Source of the DNA: Rhodospirillum centenum SW
Lineage (GTDB): Bacteria > Pseudomonadota > Alphaproteobacteria > Azospirillales > Azospirillaceae
Assembly (NCBI RefSeq): GCF_000016185.1
Contig: NC_011420.2
Span: 3,899,501-3,963,500, forward strand
Direction: 5' to 3'
DNA length: 64,000 nucleotides
This document shows, one piece after another, positions 17,962 to 26,416 of this stretch. The translations under genes were made by a program, and so were the position numbers. Below the pieces are notes generated by a model. It saw only the letters and a program-made list of their open reading frames with translations. It did no database searches and was not told where the DNA came from. The stretch's first letter is position 1. Each line of letters starts with the position of its first letter.

Positions 17962-18123
17962 GGAAGGCTACAACACTTCCTTAATCATGTTATTCTATCC
18001 CGGATGGAGTAGCCCTGGCCGCCCGTCCTGCCTTTCTTCGCGGCCTCTTTCCGCGGAGAGACGGCGCGGCTTCGGGGTCCGTCGCCCGCCGGGTCCGACG
18101 CCCCGGCCAGAAGGAGCCGTCCC

Positions 18124-19254
18124 GTGGACCGTGAAGCCGTGGCCAGAGAACCCGTCGTGAGAGACCCCTCGGCCAGAGAACTGGAGATCGACGGCCGCCT
18201 CATCAACGACGCGGGCGACTGCTACGTCATCGCGGAGATCGGCCACAACCACCAGGGCAACCTTGAACAGTGCATGAAGCTGTTCACCCTGGCCAAGATG
18301 TGCGGCGCCGACGCGGTGAAGTTGCAGAAGCGCGACAACCGGGCCCTGTTCACGCGGGAGATGTACGACAGCCCGTACCACTCCGAGAACGCCTTCGGGG
18401 CGACCTACGGCGCCCACCGGGAATTCCTGGAATTCGGCCGCGACGACTACATCCAGCTCAAGCTGCACGCGCGGGAGATCGGGATCACCTTCTTTTCCAC
18501 CGCCTTCGATCTGAAGAGCGCCGACTTCCTGGCCGACATCGGCATGCCGGCCTACAAGATCGCGTCGGGGGACATCACCAACACGCCGCTGCTGCGCCAT
18601 GTCGCCCGCATCGGCCGCCCGATCATCATGAGCACCGGCGGCGCGGACATGGACGATGTGCGCCGCGCCTACGACACGGTGATGGAGATCAACCCGAAGC
18701 TCGCCATCCTGCAATGCACCTCGGGCTATCCGCCGGCCTTCGAGGAGATGAATCTCCGGGTGATCGAGACCTTCCGGGAGGCGTTCCCGACCACGGTCGT
18801 CGGCCTGTCCTCGCATGACAGCGGCATCGCCATGGCGCTGGCCGGCTACATGCTGGGCGCGCGCATCGTGGAGAAGCACTTCACCCTGAACCGCGCCATG
18901 AAGGGCACCGACCACGCCTTCTCGCTGGAGCACAGCGGGCTGGAGAAGATGGTGCGCGACCTGAAGCGGGCCCGCATCGCCCTGGGCGACGGCGTCAAGC
19001 GCCGCTACCCGTCGGAGGAGAAGCCCCTCTACAAGATGGCGAAGAAGATCGTGGCGGCGCGCGATCTTCCGGCCGGCCATGTCCTCGCCCAGGAGGACCT
19101 CGCCTTCAAGGCGCCGAACGACGGGTTGCCGCCCTACCATGCCGACCATCTGGTCGGGATGCGGCTGACCCGCCCGCTGGCGGAGGACGAGGCGATCGGC
19201 TATGCCGACCTGACCAGCGAGGACGCGCCCGCCAGCCCGGCCGTGGTGCCCTGA
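18124..19254 (+). CDS. neuB: NeuB-type nonulosonic acid synthase
   Basis: A 376-residue PEP-dependent sialic-acid-synthase family enzyme. Residues about 25-290 form the TIM barrel (VIAEIGHNHQGN, AVKLQKRD, ISFFSTAFD-like segment, YKIASGDITNTPLL, CTSGYP, GLSSHD, EKHFTLNRAMKGTDHAFSLE), and the last 75 residues form the antifreeze-like SAF domain (KKIVAARDLPAGHVL). It condenses a sugar with phosphoenolpyruvate. GTG 18124 is chosen from AAGGAG seven bases upstream. The acceptor sugar may differ from the usual diacetamido hexose, because the enzymes for those sugars are missing around it. Confidence 0.9.
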   Translation: MDREAVAREPVVRDPSARELEIDGRLINDAGDCYVIAEIGHNHQGNLEQCMKLFTLAKMCGADAVKLQKRDNRALFTREMYDSPYHSENAFGATYGAHREFLEFGRDDYIQLKLHAREIGITFFSTAFDLKSADFLADIGMPAYKIASGDITNTPLLRHVARIGRPIIMSTGGADMDDVRRAYDTVMEINPKLAILQCTSGYPPAFEEMNLRVIETFREAFPTTVVGLSSHDSGIAMALAGYMLGARIVEKHFTLNRAMKGTDHAFSLEHSGLEKMVRDLKRARIALGDGVKRRYPSEEKPLYKMAKKIVAARDLPAGHVLAQEDLAFKAPNDGLPPYHADHLVGMRLTRPLAEDEAIGYADLTSEDAPASPAVVP

Positions 19255-19291
19255 GCCCAGTCCAGCTTCCCCGCAGCCTTCCGGGAACCGC

Positions 19292-20557
19292 ATGTCCGAC
19301 GTTCTGCTCCGCGCCCTCCGCCTTGTCGATGGCGCGCTCGCCGCCGGCGACACCGAAACCGCCACCGGCGTGGCCCGCTCCCTGAGCGAGGCCGGCGCGC
19401 GCGACAGCATGAAGCCGGGCGTCCTGGCGGAACTGATGGTCGCCAACGGTCTCTACCGGGAAGCCGAACCGATGCTGCGGACGCTGGCGGACAGCGAGGA
19501 CGATCCCGCCCCGCCCCTGCTCCTGGGCCACCTGCACGGACTGCTGGGACTGGACGCCGAGGCGGCCCGCTTCCAGGCCCTGGGTACGGCCCGGGCCGGC
19601 GACCAGGTCCGCCGGCAGATCGCGGCCCTGGCCGCCATGGAGGGGCCGATCCTCGTCGGTCCCTGGATCGGCGATGTCAGCCACGAGATCCTGTACTGGA
19701 TTCCCTTCCTGCGCCGGATGGCGGACGATTTCGGCCTGCCGGCCGGGCGCTGCATCGCCGTCTGCCGCGGCGGCAGCGGCGGCTGGTACGCGGACCTGTT
19801 CGACCGGACCCTCGACCTCGCGGACGTCTACCCGGACGGCCGCCTGGGGCCGATGCTGTCGGAACGGGTGGACGTGGCCGGCTACCTGAACCAGTACGCC
19901 ATGGCCGACGTGGACGGGACGATCCTCCAGGACTGCGCCGACCATCTCGGGCTGGCGCAGTGCCATGTGCTGCATCCGTCGATCATGTTCCAGGTGCTGC
20001 GGCACTACTGGACCGGCACGGCGCCGCTGGACCATGCGCTCTCCCTGCTGGCGCCCTATCCCGCCGGCTGGCCGGCCGGGAGCGGCGCCGCGGCGCCGCT
20101 GGCCGATCTGGCGACCCGGTTCGACATCGGGGACAGCTTCGCGCCCAGCGACTACAACGCCAACTTCACGGCCAGCATCGCCTTCGGGGTGGAGGGGCTG
20201 ACCCTGGTCGATCTGGCGACGCTGGTTCCGGGTGGGGAGCAGAGCCTGCGGCTGCCCGACGACGCGGCGCTGGTTCAGCCGGTGCTGGACGGTGTTCCGG
20301 CGGCCCCGCTGGCAGTGCAGACGGCAGCCCTGGCACAGGCACGGGCCTTCGCCGGCAGCCTGGGACCCTACTGCTATCTGGCGCTGGCCATGGGCAAGCC
20401 CGCATTTGCGGCGATCGACGCCTATCCGGTGAGCCAAGCGCCGCATGTACGCCTCGCCGCACGACTGGCCGGGGCGCCCGGTGCTAGGCTGTCCATCATC
20501 CACGGCGAAGACTGGGACCGCTGGTCACAGGCGCTTTCCGCCATCCGGGCCGCCTGA
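19292..20557 (+). CDS. unrecognised protein of the flagellin-sugar cluster
   Basis: A 421-residue protein I do not recognise. The first 110 residues are Ala/Leu-rich helices with a repeat-like AxxLxxxGxxxEAE pattern that could be TPR-like. From about residue 125 an alpha/beta region begins (GPILVGPWIGDVSHEILYWIPFLRRMADDFG) that resembles the opening of GT-B glycosyltransferase folds. A NFTASIAFG segment lies in the middle. It sits 37 bases after neuB and 33 before a glycosyltransferase gene, so a role in glycan assembly is likely but unproven. Confidence 0.55.
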   Translation: MSDVLLRALRLVDGALAAGDTETATGVARSLSEAGARDSMKPGVLAELMVANGLYREAEPMLRTLADSEDDPAPPLLLGHLHGLLGLDAEAARFQALGTARAGDQVRRQIAALAAMEGPILVGPWIGDVSHEILYWIPFLRRMADDFGLPAGRCIAVCRGGSGGWYADLFDRTLDLADVYPDGRLGPMLSERVDVAGYLNQYAMADVDGTILQDCADHLGLAQCHVLHPSIMFQVLRHYWTGTAPLDHALSLLAPYPAGWPAGSGAAAPLADLATRFDIGDSFAPSDYNANFTASIAFGVEGLTLVDLATLVPGGEQSLRLPDDAALVQPVLDGVPAAPLAVQTAALAQARAFAGSLGPYCYLALAMGKPAFAAIDAYPVSQAPHVRLAARLAGAPGARLSIIHGEDWDRWSQALSAIRAA

Positions 20558-20590
20558 CCACCTTCCCAGCCGGCATGAAGGACCGAAGCC

Positions 20591-21586
20591 ATGCTGGAAC
20601 ATACCTCGATCCTGATTCCGGTGCTCCCGGGGCGGGCCCCCTATCTGGCGCCGGCACTGCGGCTGTTCGCGGACGAGACACCCGAGGTCCAGATCATCAT
20701 CGGCGCGATGGACTCCGCCTACGGGGAGGTTTCCGCCCTGCCGGAGGCAGGGCGTCTTGGTGATCTGCATATCTGCCAGCATGACAGCAAGACAGCATAC
20801 CACCTCCGCCTCAAGGAGTTGCGGGCGCAGGCGAGGGGCCGTTTCCTCGTGATCCACCCTGACGACGACATCATGGACCCGGTCATGATGGCGGCGTGCG
20901 AGGAGTTCCTGCTGGCTAACCCGGACTATTCCGCCGCGATGGGGCGCGCCCTGCGCGTCTCGCGTGGCCGCGATCCCTCGGGCACGGAGGCGTTCCAGGT
21001 CAGTTCCTATCCCGTCTGGTCGCATGAGCAGGCCACCCCGCGCGAGCGCATCCTGCATCTGTTCCAGCACTACCATCATCTCTGGTATTCGCTGCAACGG
21101 GCAGACTCGGTCGATCTGCGCCTGCACCACATCGCCCTGTTCGAGGGCGATCCGATGTTCTCCCAGTATCTGGACGGCTGTATCCCGGTGGCCGTCGGCC
21201 GGACCAAGGTGCTGGAGGGCATCGGCTTCATCCGCCGGCTGCACGACCAGAACACCGGCACGCGGATGGGGACGCAGCGTGACCCCAACGTCTTCCCCCA
21301 CCTCATGTTCAACCCGGCCTTCTCCCAGCGTTACGCCCACTTCCGCGAACTCGCGCTGGATCTCGTCGCTGGCGCCTCGATGGCGGCGAACATCCCCGTC
21401 GATACCGAATCGCTGCGCGAGGAGCTGGACCTGCGCTCGCTCCAGCTCCTGCGCTGGGGACTGTTCCTGGAACGGGGCCGGGTCGAACCAGGGGAGGAGA
21501 AGTTCCTCGCCAACCTGCGCGATCCCCGGACGGCGGACGGGGCCCGGGCGCAGAAGCTTCTGGCCACCATGTGGTCGCCGGGCTGA
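20591..21586 (+). CDS. GT2-like (TIGR00180-type) glycosyltransferase
   Basis: A 331-residue protein starting with a GT-A nucleotide-sugar fold: SILIPVLPGRAPYLAPAL, a beta strand VQIIIGAMDS, and the acidic motif GRFLVIHPDDDIMDP (about residues 88-102) that would bind the metal and donor. The pattern resembles the TIGR00180 glycosyltransferase group rather than canonical GT2. It ends nine bases before the epimerase gene, suggesting one transcript. The acceptor could be flagellin glycan or a surface polysaccharide. Confidence 0.65.
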   Translation: MLEHTSILIPVLPGRAPYLAPALRLFADETPEVQIIIGAMDSAYGEVSALPEAGRLGDLHICQHDSKTAYHLRLKELRAQARGRFLVIHPDDDIMDPVMMAACEEFLLANPDYSAAMGRALRVSRGRDPSGTEAFQVSSYPVWSHEQATPRERILHLFQHYHHLWYSLQRADSVDLRLHHIALFEGDPMFSQYLDGCIPVAVGRTKVLEGIGFIRRLHDQNTGTRMGTQRDPNVFPHLMFNPAFSQRYAHFRELALDLVAGASMAANIPVDTESLREELDLRSLQLLRWGLFLERGRVEPGEEKFLANLRDPRTADGARAQKLLATMWSPG

Positions 21587-21595
21587 TCCGGGCCG

Positions 21596-22543
21596 ATGCG
21601 CGGACTGGAGAACGCGACCGTCCTGGTCACAGGCGCCTCTGGCTTCGTCGGCCGTGCCGTCGTTGCCGATCTGGCCCGCGCGGGGGTCTGGGTCCATGCC
21701 GTCGTCCGGGCGGACAGTCCCGTGCCCGGCGCCACCGCCACGCATCGGGCCGATCTGCTGGAGCCCGCGCCCCTGCGGGCGCTGGTGCGGGCGCTGCGTC
21801 CGAGCCATCTGGTCCTGTGCGGCTGGCACGTTGACCCGGCCGACTATCTCGTCTCGCCGCTCAACGCCGCCCACCGGGATGCGGCGCGGCGGCTGGCGGC
21901 GGACTTCCTCGACGCCGGCGGACACCGCCTGGTCGCCCTTGGCACCTGCCTCGAATACGACCCGCCCCGGGAGTCCGACTGCGACGAACTGGCGACCCCG
22001 CTCCGCGGCACCTCCCCCTATGCCGAAGCGAAGATCGCCCTGCATGGGGATCTGCAATCCCTGTTCGCCGGACGCCCCGACGATCTGGTCTGGGGCCGCC
22101 TGTTCATCCCGTTCGGGGAGGGCGAGCGTCCGGTCCGCCTCGTCCCGTCCACCATCCTCAGCCTCATGGCGGGGCGGCCGGTCGTCGTGCAGCGGCCGGA
22201 TCTGGTGCGCGACTTCGTGGACATCCGCGACGTGGCGGCGATGATCACCGCCCTGCTGGCCGGCCGGGACGGGGGCCCCGTCAATCTGGGCAGCGGCCGG
22301 GGGATCGCGCTGAAGGACCTTGCCCTGGCGCTCGGGACCCGGCTGGGGCGCCCGGACCTCGTGAGCTGGCCGGACACGATGCCGCCGGGCGACGCGCCAC
22401 GGATCGTCGCCGCCTCCGGACGGCGCGACCGCATGACCGGTGGTTACGCCGTGACGCCGCTGGCCGACAGCCTGGACCGGGTCGTCGCCTCCTGGGCGCG
22501 GATCAGCGCCGCCGGCGCAGCCATCCCCCCGGGAAATAGGTGA
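21596..22543 (+). CDS. NAD-dependent epimerase/dehydratase (extended SDR)
   Basis: A 315-residue extended SDR. It has the NAD-binding motif VTGASGFVG at about residue 10, a GTCLEYD segment, the active-site SPYAEAK (Tyr/Lys) near residue 140, and DFVDIRDVAAM plus a NLGSG motif typical of nucleotide-sugar 4-reductases and epimerases. It could act on the nonulosonate branch or serve as the missing 4-ketoreductase of the CDP-sugar pathway encoded downstream. Its 3' end overlaps by 41 bases the end of the convergent methyltransferase gene. Confidence 0.75.
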   Translation: MRGLENATVLVTGASGFVGRAVVADLARAGVWVHAVVRADSPVPGATATHRADLLEPAPLRALVRALRPSHLVLCGWHVDPADYLVSPLNAAHRDAARRLAADFLDAGGHRLVALGTCLEYDPPRESDCDELATPLRGTSPYAEAKIALHGDLQSLFAGRPDDLVWGRLFIPFGEGERPVRLVPSTILSLMAGRPVVVQRPDLVRDFVDIRDVAAMITALLAGRDGGPVNLGSGRGIALKDLALALGTRLGRPDLVSWPDTMPPGDAPRIVAASGRRDRMTGGYAVTPLADSLDRVVASWARISAAGAAIPPGNR

Positions 22544-23273
22544 TGTCCGTGCAGCCGGCGCTCTCGTCGAAGGGGCGCGGCGGCCCCACATCCTCGAACT
22601 CCGGATGGGCGGCCAGGAACTCCACGGCGGCCTGACGGGGGTTGTCCCACTGCCACTCGGGCCGGGTGCGCGGCAGGCCCGCGAGGTCCCCCATGATCCC
22701 GTCGGTCACCAGCAGGTAGGACCCGGGGCTGACCAGACCGGCATAGGCGGCCAGCTCCGCGGCCACATGCGCCCGGGTGTGGTTGGAATCCAGGATCACC
22801 ATCACGGTGTCGCCCGGCCCGATCAGGGAGGCGACCCGCCCGACCGTCTCCGCCGCCACGGAATCCCCTTCGATCAGGTCGATCATCGACGCCAGCGGGT
22901 GGCTCTCCAGCGCCGCCCGGTTGTGCGGCCGGATCTCGACATCGACGCCGATGACGCGGCGGCCATGGCCCATCGCCTTCATCAGGCTGGCATGGAACAC
23001 CAGCGAACCGCCATGGGCGACGCCGGTCTCCACGATCACGTCCGGCCGCACGGCGTGGATCGCCTCCTGCAACCGGATCACGTCCTCCGGCAACTGGATG
23101 ATCGGGCGCCCCATCCAGGTGAAGCTGTAGGAGTGCTTCTGCACCCAGCCGACATCCCGCCAGAGCGTCGCCACCAGGGCATAGCCCTCGGCGGAGAACA
23201 GGTCGATCCGCCGGGCCCCGCCGCCCTCCGCGATCTCGATGGTCCGGGCATCGGTGTCGATCGTCAGTTTCAT
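22503..23273 (-). CDS. CmcI/cephalosporin-hydroxylase family methyltransferase
   Basis: A 256-residue protein with the CmcI-like SAM fold: DVIVETGVAHGGSLVFHASLM (motif I), VIGVDVEIRPHNR, MVILDSNHTRAHV and LVTDGIMGD. Despite the family name, members in polysaccharide clusters are sugar O-methyltransferases. The ATG at 23273 follows GGGGAGA by nine bases. Located in the sugar block, it most likely methylates a glycan residue. Confidence 0.78.
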   Translation of the reverse strand: MKLTIDTDARTIEIAEGGGARRIDLFSAEGYALVATLWRDVGWVQKHSYSFTWMGRPIIQLPEDVIRLQEAIHAVRPDVIVETGVAHGGSLVFHASLMKAMGHGRRVIGVDVEIRPHNRAALESHPLASMIDLIEGDSVAAETVGRVASLIGPGDTVMVILDSNHTRAHVAAELAAYAGLVSPGSYLLVTDGIMGDLAGLPRTRPEWQWDNPRQAAVEFLAAHPEFEDVGPPRPFDESAGCTDITYFPGGWLRRRR

Positions 23274-23442
23274 GGCCGGAACTCTCCCCCCATCGCGGCT
23301 CCCCTGGCCGGGCAGTATGTCGCCGCGTCCCGGCGGCGTCACCTTTCCTGCGCACGGGCAGCCGCGATGCCCGCTGCCGCCGCCTTGACCCGTCTTCCGG
23401 CCCCCCCGTATCGTTCCGGGACACGTCTTGGGGAGATGGCCC

Positions 23443-24630
23443 GTGGGCTCCGCGCATTGCCCGATCTGCGACTCGGCTTCGGTCCGCGTTCTCCATGCCC
23501 GGCGGGATTTCCCGGTCTTCCAGAACGTCGCCTATGCGACTGCGGCGGCTGCCCAGGCGGCGCCGACGGGGCAGCTCGACCTGTGCCGGTGCGATGCCTG
23601 CGGCTTTGTCTGGAATGCCGCCTTCGACCCGGCCCTGATGGCCTATGACGGCAGCTACGAGAACTGCCAGAGCCATTCCGCCGTGTTCGGCCGGCATGTC
23701 GGGGAGGTGATGGCCGCGATCCTGGACCGGCTGCCGCCGGGGGAGCGGCCCGACCTGGTGGAGGTCGGCTGCGGCCAGGGCGATTTCCTGCGCGGCCTGC
23801 TGGCGGCGCACGGGGATAGGCTGGGCCGCGCGGCCGGGTTCGATCCGGCCCTGCGCCGGCCGGACCCCGACGGACGCCCGGTCCTGGTCGCCGGGCTGCT
23901 GGATGCCGCCGCCCTCGCCGCGAGCGGGCTGCGGCCGGGCCTCGTGATCTCCCGCCACACCATCGAGCATGTCCCGGACCCCAGGGCGTTCCTGCGGTCG
24001 ATCCTGGCCGCCGTCCGGACCGTGGACGGCGTCCGGCTGGTGCTCGAAACGCCGGACGTAGACTGGATTCTACGCAACGGAGCGATCGAGGACCTGTTCT
24101 ACGAGCATTGCAGCCTGTTCTCGGGCCGTGCGCTGGAAGTGGCGCTCGCCACCACCGGCTTCGCCGTGGACCGCATCGAGCGGGTCTTCGGCGGCCAGTA
24201 CCTGCTCTGCCACGCCCATGCCCGTGGCACCGGGGAGGTGCCGCCGGCCCCGGCGGAGGTCCCGATGGACCCCGCTCTGGCCGGCGCGGCCCTGGACAGG
24301 AAGACGGCGGCCCTGTCCCGCTCCCTGGCGCGGCTGGCGGGGGAGGGAACGATCACGCTCTGGGGCGCCGGGGCGAAGGGCTGCACCTTCGCGCTGCTGA
24401 TGCAGGAGGCCGGCATCCGCCCGCGGTTCGCCGTGGACATCAACCCGGCCAAGCAGGGCCGCTTCCTGCCGAAATCCGCCCTGCCGATCCTTTCCCCGGC
24501 GGATGCCAGGACGGCCGGAGCCGATCATGTGATCGTGCTCAACCCGATGTACCTGGACGAAGTCCGGGCGCTCTGCCGGCAGATGGGCTGGACCGTCCCG
24601 CTGGTCGGGATCGACAGCCTGACGGCCTGA
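23443..24630 (+). CDS. class I SAM methyltransferase with zinc-finger and Methyltransf_14-like domains
   Basis: A 395-residue protein. Four cysteines near the N-terminus (CPICD and CRCDAC) look like the zinc site of sugar C-methyltransferases. The SAM motif LVEVGCGQGDF is near residue 105, RHTIEHVPDPRAFL near 170, and the C-terminal third (LWGAGAKGCTFALLMQEAG, FAVDINPAKQGRFLP) resembles Methyltransf_14. GTG 23443 is preferred because GGGGAG lies seven bases upstream; a TTG at 23428 sits before that site. It resembles the methyltransferase at 25184 in layout but has its own strand and promoter. Substrate unknown. Confidence 0.75.
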   Translation: MGSAHCPICDSASVRVLHARRDFPVFQNVAYATAAAAQAAPTGQLDLCRCDACGFVWNAAFDPALMAYDGSYENCQSHSAVFGRHVGEVMAAILDRLPPGERPDLVEVGCGQGDFLRGLLAAHGDRLGRAAGFDPALRRPDPDGRPVLVAGLLDAAALAASGLRPGLVISRHTIEHVPDPRAFLRSILAAVRTVDGVRLVLETPDVDWILRNGAIEDLFYEHCSLFSGRALEVALATTGFAVDRIERVFGGQYLLCHAHARGTGEVPPAPAEVPMDPALAGAALDRKTAALSRSLARLAGEGTITLWGAGAKGCTFALLMQEAGIRPRFAVDINPAKQGRFLPKSALPILSPADARTAGADHVIVLNPMYLDEVRALCRQMGWTVPLVGIDSLTA

Positions 24631-24650
24631 CCCGGCACCGCGCCGGTGTC

Positions 24651-25184
24651 TCAAGCGCCGGCGAAGTCCGGAAAGGAAAGGTCGCGCTCGGAGATCAGGG
24701 TCGGCGGAAGCGGCCAGTCGATGCCGAAGGCGGGATCGTTCCAACGGTAGCCCCGGGCCGCCTCCGGCACGAAGCGCACGCCCATCATGTACAGGACCTC
24801 CGTCTCATCGGTCAGGGTCTGGAAACCGTGGGCCAGACCGGGCGGGATGTAGAGCGCCCGGCCGGTCGATGCCGACAGTTCGATCCCGACCCACTGCCTC
24901 CAAGTCGGCGACTCCGGGCGGAGATCGACGGCAACGTCGAAGATGGCGCCCCGCGTGCACCGGATCAGCTTCGGCTCGCCGTGGGGCGGAAGCTGGAAAT
25001 GCAGGCCGCGCACCGTCCCCGCCACCGCATTGAAGGAGAGGCTGTGCTGCGGGAAGTCGGTCGGCAGCCCCCGCGCGGCGAAGGCGTCGGCGCAGAAGCA
25101 GCGGGCGAAATGGCCGCGCCGGTCGCGGATCGGCTCCAGGTCCACGACCGTCACGCCCGGGATCGTGGTCTCGGAGAACTGCAT
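24651..25184 (-). CDS. dTDP-4-dehydrorhamnose 3,5-epimerase-like (RfbC family)
   Basis: A 177-residue cupin epimerase with the family core: RGHFARCFCADAFA, the His-containing TVRGLHFQ, PKLIRCTRGAIFDVAVDLR, and YIPPGLAHGFQ with a second His. The ATG at 25184 follows GGAGGT by six bases and overlaps the stop of the upstream methyltransferase by one base (TGATG). In this context, behind CDP-glucose genes, it would epimerise a CDP-4-keto-6-deoxy sugar rather than a dTDP sugar. Confidence 0.85.
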   Translation of the reverse strand: MQFSETTIPGVTVVDLEPIRDRRGHFARCFCADAFAARGLPTDFPQHSLSFNAVAGTVRGLHFQLPPHGEPKLIRCTRGAIFDVAVDLRPESPTWRQWVGIELSASTGRALYIPPGLAHGFQTLTDETEVLYMMGVRFVPEAARGYRWNDPAFGIDWPLPPTLISERDLSFPDFAGA

Positions 25185-26416
25185 CAGAAGACCTCCAGGC
25201 GCGGGATGGCCACGACGAAGCGCCCACCCCAGCCGCGGATGCCGGCCATGGCGCCGGCGATCTCTTCCCGCAGGTTCCACGGCAGGATCAGCAGGTAGTC
25301 CGGCCGCTCGCGCTCCACGACCTCCAGCGGCAGGATGGGGATGTGGCTGCCGGGCAGCAGGCGGCCCTGCTTGTGCGGGCTGCGGTCGACGACGAACCGG
25401 ATGTCATCCGTGCCGATGCCGCAGTAGTTCAGCAGCGTGTTGCCCTTCGCGGCGGCACCGTAGGCGGCCACGGCGCGGCCCTCCCGCCGGGCTCCGGCGA
25501 GGAAACCCAGCAGGTCGTCGCGGACCTTGCGCACCCGCTCCCCGAAGCCGGCATAGGTCTCCAGCCGGTCCAGCCCGGCCCGGGCCTCCCTGGCCCGGAC
25601 GGCGTCGAGCCCGGGGCAGGGACCGTGCGGCCCGTCCCGGTGGCCGACAAAGACCCGCAGCGACCCGCCATGGGTCGGCAACTCCTCCACATCGAAGGCA
25701 CGCAGGCCGTTCCGTTCCAGGATGCTCTCGACGGCCAGGAGCGAGAGGTAGGAGAAGTGCTCATGGTAGATCGTGTCGAACTGCACCTGCTCGATCAGGT
25801 TCAGCAGGTGGGGGAACTCCACGGTCCAGACGCCCGCCGGCTTCAGCAATGCTGCGATGCCGGCGACGAAGCCGTTGATGTCCGGGACATGCGCCAGCAC
25901 GTTGTTGGCCGCGATCAGGTCGGCGGCGAGCCCCCGGTCGCGCAAGTCGCGCGCCGTCTCCCGCCCGAAGAAGACCGTCTCCGTCGGCACGCCCTGCGCC
26001 CGCGCCACCGCGGCGACATTGGCGGCGGGTTCGATGCCCAGCACGGGAATGCCGGCGGCCACGAAATGCCGGAGCAGATAGCCGTCGTTGCTGGCGACCT
26101 CCACGACCTGGCTGCGTCCGTCCAGCCCGAACCGCCCGATCATGCCGAGCGCATAGCGCCGCGCATGCTCCACCCAGCTCTCCGAGTAGGAGGAGAAGTA
26201 GGCGTAGTCGGTGAAGATCGCCTCGGCCGGCACCACGTCCTCCACCTGCACCAGGAAGCAGGCGTCGCAGACGCGGGCATGCAGATCGTAGACGGCCTCC
26301 GCCTCTCCGGCCCGGTCCGGGTCCAGGTAGCTGTTCGCCAGGGGAGTCTTGCCCAGATCGACGAAGCTGTGCCGCAGGGGAGCGCCGCAGGCCCGGCAGG
26401 ACAGGGGGGCGCTCAC
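25184..26416 (-). CDS. NDP-hexose C-methyltransferase (TylC3/EvaC-like)
   Basis: A 410-residue enzyme with the three-domain layout of sugar C-methyltransferases: N-terminal zinc-binding cysteines (CRACG, CDACF), a SAM domain with VVEVASNDGYLLRHF and LIAANNVLAHVPDINGF, the HEHFSYLS motif, and a C-terminal Methyltransf_14 domain (AAYGAAAKGNTLLNYCG, FVVDRSPHKQGRLLPG). These enzymes add a methyl group at C3 of a 4-keto-6-deoxy sugar. Stop/start overlaps of four bases with rfbG upstream and one base with the epimerase downstream show tight coupling. Confidence 0.87.
   Translation of the reverse strand: MSAPLSCRACGAPLRHSFVDLGKTPLANSYLDPDRAGEAEAVYDLHARVCDACFLVQVEDVVPAEAIFTDYAYFSSYSESWVEHARRYALGMIGRFGLDGRSQVVEVASNDGYLLRHFVAAGIPVLGIEPAANVAAVARAQGVPTETVFFGRETARDLRDRGLAADLIAANNVLAHVPDINGFVAGIAALLKPAGVWTVEFPHLLNLIEQVQFDTIYHEHFSYLSLLAVESILERNGLRAFDVEELPTHGGSLRVFVGHRDGPHGPCPGLDAVRAREARAGLDRLETYAGFGERVRKVRDDLLGFLAGARREGRAVAAYGAAAKGNTLLNYCGIGTDDIRFVVDRSPHKQGRLLPGSHIPILPLEVVERERPDYLLILPWNLREEIAGAMAGIRGWGGRFVVAIPRLEVF

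Noticed and set aside
17950-17972. TGGCAC before neuB as a sigma-54 promoter
   Set aside because: The GG and GC elements are nine bases apart, not ten, and the -12 element lacks TTGC.
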